In this document: positions 21,201 to 28,401 of the stretch, in pieces
Layout of the letters: each line of letters opens with the position of its first letter
How positions within the stretch are numbered: the first letter of the stretch is position 1
Notes under the pieces: model-generated
The model's input: only the letters and a program-made list of their open reading frames with translations
The model's database searches: none
Told to the model about the DNA's origin: nothing
Program-made: the position numbers and the translations under genes
NCBI RefSeq assembly: GCF_034424625.1
Contig: NZ_CP139976.1
Span: 1,426,001 to 1,490,000 of the forward strand
Reading direction: 5' to 3'
Length of the DNA stretch: 64,000 nucleotides
Origin: Janthinobacterium lividum
Lineage (GTDB): Bacteria > Pseudomonadota > Gammaproteobacteria > Burkholderiales > Burkholderiaceae_D

Positions 21201-22438
21201 ACGTGGACAGCTGGATTGCCGCAGGCAGTGAAATCGCCGGCAGCGGCACGGCCCCCGCCGACAGCGGCGCTGCCGATGATGCGCCCGATATTGCGCAATA
21301 CGTGGTGCCTGACATGATGGCGGCCCGTGCCAGCGAACTGATGCTGGGCGAGCGCAAGCTGGAAAACGTGGTCGTGGGCGCCACCCATCAAAAGGATGTG
21401 TGGCAAGCCAATATTGACGCGAAGCAGGTGTCCGGCTATGTGACGTGGCTGGAAACGCCGTCCGGCCTGGGCAAGATGACGGCGCGCCTGTCGTCGCTGA
21501 TCATTCCCGAGTCGGCCGCCAACGACGTGAAGAATCTGTTGGAAGGAAAAAGCGGCGCCCAGTCGATCCCTTCGCTCGATATCGTCGCCGAGCAGTTTGA
21601 ACTGTTCAACAAGAAGATCGGCCGGCTGGAGTTGCAGGCCTATAACACCATGGCGGCGGGCGGGCGCGAGTGGCGCGTGGGCAAGCTGCAATTGTCGAAC
21701 CCCGATGGAGCGCTGAGCGGCAATGGCAAATGGGTCATCAAGGATGGGCAAAGCACGACCAGCCTGCGTTTTGGCCTCGATATCGTCGATGCGGGCAAGT
21801 TGCTCGACCGCTTCGGCTTTGCCGATACGGTGCGTCGCGGCAAGGGCCGCCTGAGCGGTGACATCGCCTGGAATGGCTTGCCGTATTCGCTCGACATTCC
21901 CACCTTGTCGGGGCAGATCGAGATGAACGTGGAATCGGGCCAGTTCCTCAAGCAGGATCCGGGCGCGGCCAAGCTGTTGGGCGTGCTCAGCCTGCAAGCC
22001 TTGCCCCGTTTGCTGAAACTCGATTTCCACGACGTGTTTTCCGAAGGCCTGGCCTTCGACGGCATCACGGCCAACGCCAGCATCAAGCGCGGCGTCGTGA
22101 CCACGGACAACCTCAAGATGCATGGCGTGGCGGCCACCGTGCTGATGGATGGTACGGCCGATATCGCCAATGAAACGACGAATTTGCACGTGGTGGTGAT
22201 CCCCGAATTTAACCTGGGCACGGGGCCGCTCGTGTACGCGCTGGCCGTCAACCCCGTCATCGGCCTGGGCAGTTTCCTGGCGCAATTGTTCCTGCGCGCT
22301 CCCGTGATGAAGGCGCTCACTTACCACATGCAGATCGCCGGCCCGTGGAAATCGCCCGTCGTGACCAAGCTCGATGGTGGTAAATTGGAACCTGTCGCCG
22401 TGCCTGCCGCTGCAGCCGTGGAGGCCGTGGCGAAATAG
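18254..22438 (+). CDS. yhdP: YhdP-family AsmA-like phospholipid transport protein
   Basis: A 1394-residue envelope protein of the YhdP family, one of the AsmA-like proteins thought to bridge the inner and outer membrane and move phospholipids. A single N-terminal transmembrane segment lies at about residues 37-60 (VLGFTIKLVLLAYFAFAVLF). The conserved motif LGNPVSIARIYASWHGVRPNLFLGDV follows at about 83-105 (quoted in part). Long repetitive beta-rich segments (RBG-like) lead to the C-terminal AsmA_2 region with PEFNLGTGPLVYALAVNPVIG. The start is uncertain: ATG at 18254, ATG at 18182 or GTG at 18278 are in frame, none with a clear Shine-Dalgarno. It is upstream of nitrilase and tldD, a commonly conserved order. 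Confidence 0.9.
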   Translation: MQKPPEASVTEHVPLALRWQRLRAAYRMANLATHHVLGFTIKLVLLAYFAFAVLFLFLRYAILPNIDYYKGDIERAASRALGNPVSIARIYASWHGVRPNLFLGDVTLRDQAGRQALSLPSISATVSWWSVLGSVRFTTLEITRPDLDVRRSKDGKLYVAGVLIDSTQGSDGKGADWLLSQHDIIIRDGKVRWTDEARGTPELALSQVNVLLRNRWRSHRLGLQATPPPSLAAPIDVRAHFTHPPFSTRISDVSMWKGELYADLKNADLAAWRRYLDYPFELSQGKGALRAWLSLDHARLAGFTADVGLTDVQAQLGEHIAPLDLLSVSGRISAKEELSAQVPDGKPTFGANGHQVELTNFAVETRDGLSLPPTTLSERFVAATKRKPARTEITAKSLDLQTLAALADKLPLGEQQRQRLDALAPRGRLQDFSAQWEGEMATPASYRLRGKLIDLGLNAQPARLAVAKTATSPAQAAAPAIPGFDHLTGSIDASDKGGKIDIDAQGLVLQLASYLSEPALPFEQFEMEARWAFQADNMLQVDLDRLDFNQQGMRVALHGSQRLPLDGSKLGQVDVTGTIDNFQINTIGRYLPLQTPEHLRHWLTGALEGGVARDVSLRLRGELEHFPFKADTPAQRNRGDFRVAGKIENGTLNYAPGEFAESGPLAGKAPLWPQAEKIKGSFVFERARMEIRGDTATTGGVALTNVKAVIPDLTVFDTLLDIEGNAAGPMQEFLKYVTASPVLGWIEHFTDETTATGNAKLALKLHLPTERMLESTVQGSLQLAGNDVVLFHDMPPVLGTQGKIEFNEKGVNLNGLNGSLLGGPLAISGGTQPDSSIQVKLAGNMTIDGLRKTYPAPVLQRLAKHLNGGARYSGLITARDHQVVVNVESPLTGLGLDFPAPLKKPAGDSLPVKFTLTGNAANGAGLRTDDIRIALGSGIAARYQRQKQGKDAWRLVRGGIGVNVPAPEPDSGMMFNVNMKTLDVDSWIAAGSEIAGSGTAPADSGAADDAPDIAQYVVPDMMAARASELMLGERKLENVVVGATHQKDVWQANIDAKQVSGYVTWLETPSGLGKMTARLSSLIIPESAANDVKNLLEGKSGAQSIPSLDIVAEQFELFNKKIGRLELQAYNTMAAGGREWRVGKLQLSNPDGALSGNGKWVIKDGQSTTSLRFGLDIVDAGKLLDRFGFADTVRRGKGRLSGDIAWNGLPYSLDIPTLSGQIEMNVESGQFLKQDPGAAKLLGVLSLQALPRLLKLDFHDVFSEGLAFDGITANASIKRGVVTTDNLKMHGVAATVLMDGTADIANETTNLHVVVIPEFNLGTGPLVYALAVNPVIGLGSFLAQLFLRAPVMKALTYHMQIAGPWKSPVVTKLDGGKLEPVAVPAAAAVEAVAK

Positions 22439-22468
22439 GCGAGGCGTTCGAATGGATAAGAGGTGGCA

Positions 22469-23269
22469 ATGATGCATACAGTCGCAGCAGTACAAATGAT
22501 TTCCTCGCCTTCCGTGGAAGACAACCTGGCCACGGCGCGCCGGCTCGTGGCGCAGGCCGCCGCCGGTGGCGCGCAGCTGGTGGTGCTGCCCGAATACTGG
22601 GCCATCATGGGCAAGCAGGAAACGGACAAGCTGGCCCACGCGGAACAGCCCGGCAGCGGCCCCATCCAGGATGGCATGGCGCAGATGGCGCGCCAGCACG
22701 GCATCTGGCTGATCGGCGGCACCTTGCCCCTGATTTCCGGCGAGGAGGGCAAGGTACTCAATACGACGCTGGTGTACGACCCGCAAGGCGCGCCGGCCGG
22801 GCGCTACGACAAGATCCACCTGTTCGGTTTTACGCGCGGCACCGAGTCGTACAATGAATCGCGCACCATCGTGCCGGGCGCGCAGGTGCGCTCGATCGAG
22901 ACGCCGTTCGGTCGGGTCGGCCTGTCCATCTGCTATGACCTGCGCTTTCCCGAGCTGTACCGCGCCATGGGCGATTGCGCGCTGATCGTCGTGCCGGCCG
23001 CGTTTACCCATACGACGGGCAGCGCCCACTGGGAAGTGCTGCTGCGCGCGCGCGCCATCGAAAACCAGTGCTATGTGCTGGCCTCGGCGCAAGGCGGCTT
23101 GCATCCGAACGGCCGCCGCACCTGGGGCCACAGCATGCTGATCGACCCGTGGGGCGAAGTGAAAGCCGTGCTGCCCGAAGGCGAGGGCGTGGTCAGCGGC
23201 GAGATCGACCTGGTGTTCCTGGCCGGCGTGCGCGAGTCGCTGCCCGCCCTGGCGCACCGCACTATGTGA
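22469..23269 (+). CDS. Carbon-nitrogen hydrolase (Nit/omega-amidase-like)
   Basis: A 266-residue nitrilase-superfamily amidohydrolase. The Glu-Lys-Cys triad is visible: Glu in VVLPEYW (about residue 43), Lys in RYDKIHLFGF (about 115) and Cys in SICYDLRFPELYR (about 155). Sequence and length fit the Nit1/Nit2-like branch, which cleaves deaminated glutathione or omega-amides; the exact substrate is inferred only. AAGAGG at 22458-22463 supports the ATG at 22469 or the one directly following it. The gene is 30 bp after yhdP and precedes tldD, as in many beta- and gammaproteobacteria. Confidence 0.9.
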   Translation: MMHTVAAVQMISSPSVEDNLATARRLVAQAAAGGAQLVVLPEYWAIMGKQETDKLAHAEQPGSGPIQDGMAQMARQHGIWLIGGTLPLISGEEGKVLNTTLVYDPQGAPAGRYDKIHLFGFTRGTESYNESRTIVPGAQVRSIETPFGRVGLSICYDLRFPELYRAMGDCALIVVPAAFTHTTGSAHWEVLLRARAIENQCYVLASAQGGLHPNGRRTWGHSMLIDPWGEVKAVLPEGEGVVSGEIDLVFLAGVRESLPALAHRTM

Positions 23270-23272
23270 GGA

Positions 23273-23388
23273 TACCTGACATAAGCTACTGCGCGTCGCG
23301 CTTTGCGGCCTGCGATGCTCACCGTGCTCAAGCACGGCTGCGCTTCTCGGCCACAAATCACTGCCGCTCGCTACGCTTCTGTCAGGTA
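23273..23388. repeat. Dispersed palindromic repeat, copy 1
   Basis: A 116-bp element with 9-bp terminal inverted repeats (TACCTGACA / TGTCAGGTA). It begins 3 bp after the nitrilase stop and lies before tldD. Internal pairing includes TTTGCGGCC with GGCCACAAA (one mismatch) and a central hairpin GTGCT-CA-AGCAC. Related copies are at 24895, 29533 and 56975; conserved words are TACTGCGC, CCTGCGATGCTCAC and CGCTCGCTACG. Confidence 0.85.
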
Positions 23389-23426
23389 CTGAGAATGAGT
23401 TGAATATAATGAGCGAGTGCAAAGCT

Positions 23427-24887
23427 ATGAAGCCATTTGAACCGAATCTGTCCAGCCTTGCCGTGGCGCGCGATATCCTGCTCACGCCGTTCGGCCTGGA
23501 TGAAGACAAGCTGTTGAAAGCCCTGGGCACGATGTTTACGCACAAGGTCGACTATGCCGACCTGTACTTCCAGTCGACCAAGAGCGAAGGCTGGAGCCTG
23601 GAAGAGGGCATCGTCAAGACGGGCAGTTTTTCCATCGACCAGGGTGTGGGCGTGCGTGCCGTGTCTGGCGACAAGACGGCCTTTGCGTATTCCGACGATA
23701 TTTCCGAGCGGGCCCTGCTGGAAGCGGCTGCGGCCACGCGTACCATCGCGCGCGCAGGTAGCGGCAAAATCAAGATCGCGGGCCAGATGCTTGCGCAGGG
23801 CGGCCGTTCCTTGTACCTGCCCAACGATCCGCTCGCCTCGCTGGATGCCACGGCCAAGGTGCAATTGCTGGAAAGAGTGGAAAAGATGGCGCGGGCGAAA
23901 GATCCCAGAGTGGTGCAAGTGATGGCGGGCCTGGCCGGCGAATACGACGTGGTGCTGGTGCTGCGCAGCGATGGCGTGCTGGCGGCCGACATCCGCCCGC
24001 TGGTGCGCGTCTCGCTGACGGTGATCGCGGAACAGAATGGCCGCCGCGAAACGGGCTCGGCCGGCGGCGGCGGGCGTTTCAGCTATGACTATTTCAGCGA
24101 TGCCGTGCTGGAACAATATGCAACGGACGCCGTCAATTCGGCCCTGGTGAACCTGGAAGCGCGCCCGGCGCCCGCCGGCCCCATGACCATCGTGCTGGGA
24201 CCGGGCTGGCCCGGCATCCTGCTGCACGAAGCGATCGGCCACGGCCTGGAAGGCGATTTCAACCGCAAGGGTTCGTCCACGTTTTCGGGTCGCATCGGCG
24301 AACGCGTGGCCGCCAAGGGCGTCACCGTGGTCGATGACGGCACCCTGGCGGGCCGGCGCGGCTCGCTGAATATCGATGACGAGGGCAACCCGACGCAGTG
24401 CACGACCCTGATCGAGGACGGCATCCTGAAGGGTTACATCCAGGACACCATGAATGCGCGCCTGATGAAGATGCCCGTGACGGGCAATGCGCGCCGCGAA
24501 TCGTTTGCCCACCTGCCCATGCCGCGCATGACGAATACATATATGCTGGGTGGCGACAAGGACCCGGGCGAGATCCTCGCGTCCGTCAAGAACGGTTTGT
24601 ACGCCGTCAACTTCGGCGGCGGCCAGGTCGACATCACGAACGGCAAGTTTGTCTTCTCGGCCAGTGAAGCGTACATGATTGAAAACGGCAAGCTCAGCTA
24701 CCCGGTGAAAGGGGCGACCCTGATCGGCAACGGCCCGGACGTGCTCAACCGCGTTTCCATGATCGGCAACGACATGCGCCTCGATTCGGGTGTGGGCGTG
24801 TGCGGCAAGGAGGGGCAAAGCGTACCCGTGGGCGTGGGGCAGCCGACCTTGCGCCTGGATGGCATTACGGTCGGCGGGACGGCTTAG
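23427..24887 (+). CDS. tldD: Metalloprotease TldD
   Basis: A 486-residue subunit of the TldD/TldE zinc protease, which degrades or matures peptides (microcin B17 maturation in E. coli) in the cytoplasm. The family signature is complete: [32 protein letters not shown], the zinc-binding [11 protein letters not shown] (HExxxH, about residue 265), and C-terminal [30 protein letters not shown] (quoted in part across its length). The start is uncertain: ATG at 23427 gives [13 protein letters not shown] at 23409 and TTG at 23400 are also in frame. The partner tldE is not in the window. A palindromic repeat lies between it and the nitrilase gene. Confidence 0.94.
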   Translation: MKPFEPNLSSLAVARDILLTPFGLDEDKLLKALGTMFTHKVDYADLYFQSTKSEGWSLEEGIVKTGSFSIDQGVGVRAVSGDKTAFAYSDDISERALLEAAAATRTIARAGSGKIKIAGQMLAQGGRSLYLPNDPLASLDATAKVQLLERVEKMARAKDPRVVQVMAGLAGEYDVVLVLRSDGVLAADIRPLVRVSLTVIAEQNGRRETGSAGGGGRFSYDYFSDAVLEQYATDAVNSALVNLEARPAPAGPMTIVLGPGWPGILLHEAIGHGLEGDFNRKGSSTFSGRIGERVAAKGVTVVDDGTLAGRRGSLNIDDEGNPTQCTTLIEDGILKGYIQDTMNARLMKMPVTGNARRESFAHLPMPRMTNTYMLGGDKDPGEILASVKNGLYAVNFGGGQVDITNGKFVFSASEAYMIENGKLSYPVKGATLIGNGPDVLNRVSMIGNDMRLDSGVGVCGKEGQSVPVGVGQPTLRLDGITVGGTA

Positions 24888-24894
24888 ATCGCCA

Positions 24895-25005
24895 TTTCAG
24901 GAACCTACTGCGCAGCCCACTCTTGAGTTTGCGTTGCTCGCTGTACCTGAAGTACAGCTGCGCTACTCAACCCAATATTGGGCTTGCTCGCTACGGTTCC
25001 TGAAA
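24895..25005. repeat. Dispersed palindromic repeat, copy 2 (divergent stems)
   Basis: A 111-bp element with a perfect 11-bp terminal inverted repeat (TTTCAGGAACC / GGTTCCTGAAA), different in sequence from copies 1, 3 and 4 but fully paired. The central hairpin is CTGTAC-CTGAA-GTACAG, and an inner pair is TTGAGT/ACTCAA. The conserved words TACTGCGC, CAGCTGCGCT and TTGCTCGCTACG link it to the family. It starts 7 bp after the tldD stop and ends 29 bp before the convergent receptor's stop, where it may also act as a transcript end. Confidence 0.8.
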
Positions 25006-25034
25006 CGCCTGATACGTTGAAAATATGACGAAAT

Positions 25035-27881
25035 TCAGAACTTGTACTTCACCCCCGCGCTGATGAAGCGTCCTGCCGCGCCCGCGTAGTCGAGCGGGTT
25101 GTAGCCCGTGGCGCCATATGTGAGCGGATCGAGCGGGGCGATCTTGTCGAACAGGTTTTGCACCGTTGCAAACACTTCCAGCTTGGGCGTGGCCAGCCAG
25201 CGGGCCGTCAGGTCCACCGTGGTGAACGAGGCGATGCGGCAGCCGCGAGGGGCATCCGTGCCGTCGGCGAAATGCGTGGCGCAGCCGTCCGGATCATTCT
25301 TGAACAGCACGTTGTCGAGCGGCGCGCGGTAGTTGAGGTTGGCCGTGACCCGCCAGTCCTGGCGCTCCCAGGTGGCACCCAGGTTGATGCGGTCGTCCGG
25401 CGTGCCCATGCAGTTGGACACATCGCAATTGCCATGCGTGCCGGCAAAATCGCGTTGCGTGCCATCCTGCTCCGTGCGCAGCCATTTGTACAAGTGCGTC
25501 CATTTCAGGTCGAACACCAGGCTGCCATAGTCGCTGCCCAGGCTGAAGCGCTGACGCGCGTCGATATCGATGCCGCGCACCGTCGTTTGCGCCGAATTCA
25601 CATAATTGGCCAGCACGGCCGTGATGGCACCCGGATCGCCGGCGATGCCCGTGGCCGTCGACGGGTCGCGCGCCACATGGCCTTCGGCGATGGCGGTGTC
25701 CGTTTGCTCCTGGTTGATTTCATTCTTGCGGCGGATTTGCCACAGATCCACGGAAATACTGGTGCGCGGCAGCGGGTCCCACACGGCGCCCACGGAATAG
25801 CTGCGCGAACGTTCGGGCGACAGCTTGGGATTGGGCGACGTGATGACGGCGATGGAGGCGGGATCGCAAGCCGCTTCCACGCCGAGCCCGCAGCGCAGCG
25901 GATCGCTGGCGGTGGAAAACGCGGCCAGGCCGCCGACGCCGTTTTCCGCCGCGCTGGGCGCGCGGAAGCCCTTGGCGAAGGTGCCGCGCAGGGCCAGTTC
26001 GCGCACGGGCGTCCATTTCACGCCCGCTTTCGGGGTATAGGAATTGCCCACGTCGGTGAAATGGTCGGCGCGCAGCGCGCCCGACAGTTCCACGGTTTTC
26101 AGCACGGGCGCCAGCACCTCGGCATAGATGGCCGAGGCATTGCGGCTGCCCTTGTAGGCGGAATAGCCGAGGCCAATGATATTGCCCCGTTCCGTGCCCG
26201 TGGTAGGTTTCAGTTCGGTCGATTCGTGGCGGAATTCGGCGCCCACGGCCACGCCCAGGCCGCCGCCGTCCAGCTTGGCCACCTCGCGGCTGGCCTTGAA
26301 GTCGATCTGCGCGATATGCGTCTTGGCATCGTTGGAAATGCGCGGCGACAGGGCCGCGTACAGCTCGGCTGAGTTGAGGCCTGCGTTTTCCGCGATGCGC
26401 CACAGGCTGCCGGCCGGCAGGGCTGCATACGCGGGGTTCAGGCTGGCCGCCGCCACATTCGCGGTAGTCGGGTTGAGCAGGGCGAAGGCGACGTCGCGCT
26501 GCAGGTAGCCGTTCAAGTCGTTCGACACCTTGTTCTGCGAGTACAGCAAGGCGCTGTCGATATCCCAGCCCGCCAACGCGCCCTTGATGCCGGCGACAAA
26601 GCGCGTGAAGGTGGAATTGACTTCCGACAGGCGCGGCCCCACGTCGGCGGCCAGGTAGCGCAGCCGCGCCGCCGTGCCGAAATACGGATTGTCCGGGTGG
26701 GCGGCACCGAGCGACACGCCCGCATTGCTGACAGGGCCGCCCGGGTAGCCGACCGAGCCGCTGACCGTCGATGGCGTGGTGGCCGAGTGCGATTCGCTGT
26801 GATATACGTTCAATTCGGCATACGTCTGCAACGCTGGCGTCAGTTGCCAGGCGGCGCGGCCAAAGAAATTGATGTTCTTCTGTTTCGGCTGGATCTGGCC
26901 GTATTGTTGCGCCGCATCGGTCAGGCAGCCGCCGCCCGGGTCGCCTTGCGGGTGCGTGGTGAAGTTGCCGCAGGCGGCGCCGGGGAAGGCGCGCGTAAAA
27001 CCCGCGCCGGCGAGATTGCCGCGGTTGTAGTAGTCGAGCGTGTCGGGATTGCGCACATTGCCATTGACGGCGCTGCCGGCCGCATTGTTGGTGGTGATGG
27101 CGCCCGCGCCGCTGAGCGACTCCTGCGCGCTGAAGCCCAGGTCGCGCAAGTCGCTGCGGCCGACGGCACCCCGCCCGGCCCGGTCGCGGTTCCAGATGGC
27201 GGCCTTTTCGCTGTATTCGAGATTCAGCAGCACGTTGTAGCGGTCGCTGTCGATGTCGCCGAAGCCGTGCGTGATGGCGGCGCGCGCGTCGCGCCCATCC
27301 CATTCCTTGGTCTTGCCGTAATTGCCCTTGATGGCCGTGCCCTGGTAGTCGCGCCGCAGGATCACGTTGACCACGCCGGCGATGGCATCCGAACCGTAGA
27401 TGGCCGAGGCGCCATCCTTGAGGATTTCCACCCGTTCCACCGCTTCCAGGGGAATGATGTTCAGGTCGGCAAACACTTTCTGGCCATCGTCGGCCAGGCC
27501 GTACGGCGCCACCCTGCGGCCATTCAGCAAGACCAGGGTCGAGGCCGTGCCGAGGCCCCGCAGCGACACGCCGGAAGCACCGGCGGCAAAGCCATTGCCG
27601 AAGGACGTGGGCACGGAACCCTGGTTGTCGACGGCCAGGGTCTGCAGCAGTTCGGCCACGCTGGACTTGCCCGACTTTTCAATGTCGGCCGCGTTCAGGG
27701 TTTGTACGGCTGAAGCCGTTTCCGCCTGCGCGCGGCGGATGTTCGAGCCGGTGATTTCCACGCGGGCAATCGGCGCGGCATCCTGCGCCAGGACGGGTAG
27801 ACTCAGCAGCGCACTGGCCAGTGCCAGGCCCAGTCTGGGTGGTGAAAAGGTGGTGGACTGTAAGGATGGTGTCGGGATCAT
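25035..27881 (-). CDS. TonB-dependent outer-membrane receptor
   Basis: A 948-residue receptor. The ATG at 27881 has GGAG 6 nt upstream and gives a signal peptide ending ...LLSLPVLAQ. The N-terminal segment ARVEITGSNIRRAQAETASAV precedes the plug (LLQTLAVDNQG, VSLRGLGTASTLVLLNGRRVAPYG, VERVEILKDGASAIYGSDAIAGVVNVIL; quoted separately). The barrel ends with FISAGVKYKF. It belongs to the same subgroup as the frameshifted receptor at 35518-38321 (both have GLADDGQK/ARADDGQK-type plug segments and DPLTYG near the end). Substrate unknown. It is convergent with tldD and divergent from the aroG leader. Confidence 0.92.
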   Translation of the reverse strand: MIPTPSLQSTTFSPPRLGLALASALLSLPVLAQDAAPIARVEITGSNIRRAQAETASAVQTLNAADIEKSGKSSVAELLQTLAVDNQGSVPTSFGNGFAAGASGVSLRGLGTASTLVLLNGRRVAPYGLADDGQKVFADLNIIPLEAVERVEILKDGASAIYGSDAIAGVVNVILRRDYQGTAIKGNYGKTKEWDGRDARAAITHGFGDIDSDRYNVLLNLEYSEKAAIWNRDRAGRGAVGRSDLRDLGFSAQESLSGAGAITTNNAAGSAVNGNVRNPDTLDYYNRGNLAGAGFTRAFPGAACGNFTTHPQGDPGGGCLTDAAQQYGQIQPKQKNINFFGRAAWQLTPALQTYAELNVYHSESHSATTPSTVSGSVGYPGGPVSNAGVSLGAAHPDNPYFGTAARLRYLAADVGPRLSEVNSTFTRFVAGIKGALAGWDIDSALLYSQNKVSNDLNGYLQRDVAFALLNPTTANVAAASLNPAYAALPAGSLWRIAENAGLNSAELYAALSPRISNDAKTHIAQIDFKASREVAKLDGGGLGVAVGAEFRHESTELKPTTGTERGNIIGLGYSAYKGSRNASAIYAEVLAPVLKTVELSGALRADHFTDVGNSYTPKAGVKWTPVRELALRGTFAKGFRAPSAAENGVGGLAAFSTASDPLRCGLGVEAACDPASIAVITSPNPKLSPERSRSYSVGAVWDPLPRTSISVDLWQIRRKNEINQEQTDTAIAEGHVARDPSTATGIAGDPGAITAVLANYVNSAQTTVRGIDIDARQRFSLGSDYGSLVFDLKWTHLYKWLRTEQDGTQRDFAGTHGNCDVSNCMGTPDDRINLGATWERQDWRVTANLNYRAPLDNVLFKNDPDGCATHFADGTDAPRGCRIASFTTVDLTARWLATPKLEVFATVQNLFDKIAPLDPLTYGATGYNPLDYAGAAGRFISAGVKYKF

Positions 27882-28163
27882 GCGGTTCTCCGGAAAGGTC
27901 AGGCAGTCAAAGGTCATCGATACGTCCTTGAGTTTTCTCCGTCCCGCGACGCTGGAATTGATCTAGATCAAGTAGTGCCTCGCTTCTCGTCGATAGAATG
28001 GCTGGCGTGGCGTGGTTGCCACGACGGACACAGCGGTGGCGTCCGGTATGCAGAGTCGCAGCGCAGATGCACAGCGAGAGTCATAGCGCGCAACTTTTTA
28101 TGCTTTTTTGCGTGTTGTGCAGTGTAAAACGGCGGTGGCATGCGGCTTTGCCGACAAATATGC
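27882..28163. other. Divergent promoter region between receptor and aroG
   Basis: This region holds the upstream sequence of the receptor (minus strand) and of aroG (plus strand). No gene is supported. The sequence ATTGATCTAGATCAAGTA near 27957-27974 contains the palindrome TTGATCTAGATCAA, a candidate operator for a dimeric regulator, about 75 bp upstream of the receptor start. Confidence 0.5.
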
Positions 28164-28193
28164 TTGCCAACCCTTGCAATTTAGGTTTATAGT
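28164..28193 (+). promoter_or_regulatory. Predicted sigma-70 promoter for the aroG leader
   Basis: TTGCCA at 28164-28169 (5 of 6 match to TTGACA) and TATAGT at 28188-28193 (5 of 6 match to TATAAT) are separated by 18 bp. Transcription would start near 28200, immediately before the leader peptide, giving a leader of about 200 nt before aroG. Confidence 0.65.
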
Positions 28194-28209
28194 CGTTCAT
28201 CACTTACGG

Positions 28210-28287
28210 ATGACTCGCATGTTCGCTCGCCACTTTTTTACCGCTTATTTTTACTTTAGCAATTCCAACCCAAAGGCGGTGGAGTAG
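28210..28287 (+). CDS. Phe/Tyr-rich leader peptide of aroG attenuator
   Basis: A 25-codon open frame with five Phe and two Tyr codons, most clustered in HFFTAYFYF (residues 8-16), ending in a TAG stop. A second in-frame ATG at 28219 has GGA 8 nt upstream and may be the real start. Ribosome stalling at the Phe/Tyr codons would report shortage of charged tRNA-Phe or tRNA-Tyr. The peptide itself needs no function. The gene is too short for normal gene callers but its composition, position and overlap with pairing RNA segments fit an attenuator leader. Confidence 0.8.
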   Translation: MTRMFARHFFTAYFYFSNSNPKAVE

Positions 28288-28361
28288 CGGTCGGTTCACG
28301 TAGCAGCAAAACGAGATCCCAGCAAATTCTAAAAAACCGCCACTCATGGCGGTTTTTTTTT
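28240..28361 (+). promoter_or_regulatory. Four-segment transcription attenuator upstream of aroG
   Basis: Segment 1, ACCGCTT (28240-28246), lies within the Phe/Tyr codons and can pair with segment 2 (AAGGCGGT, 28273-28280). Segment 2 can instead pair with segment 3 (ACCGCC, 28336-28341). Segment 3 pairs with segment 4 (GGCGGT, 28348-28353) to make a terminator with a T-tract. When the ribosome stalls on segment 1, 2:3 forms and transcription continues into aroG; with ample aromatic amino acids 1:2 and 3:4 form and transcription stops. Confidence 0.78.
28331..28361 (+). terminator. Attenuator terminator hairpin
   Basis: Stem CCGCCA/TGGCGG (28337-28342, 28347-28352) closes on a CTCA loop. Six A on the left extend the pairing into the nine-T tract on the right. 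It lies 40 bp before the aroG start codon, so it must be read through for expression. Confidence 0.9.
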
Positions 28362-28401
28362 ACCCAGATGTTTTACCCATCCTTAAATTTTGGAGAAAAT
28401 G

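Noticed and set aside
18884..23545. Open frame of 1553 codons on the minus strand across yhdP and the nitrilase gene
   Set aside because: It is a shadow of high-GC coding sequence; the plus-strand proteins have clear family motifs and the antisense product has none.
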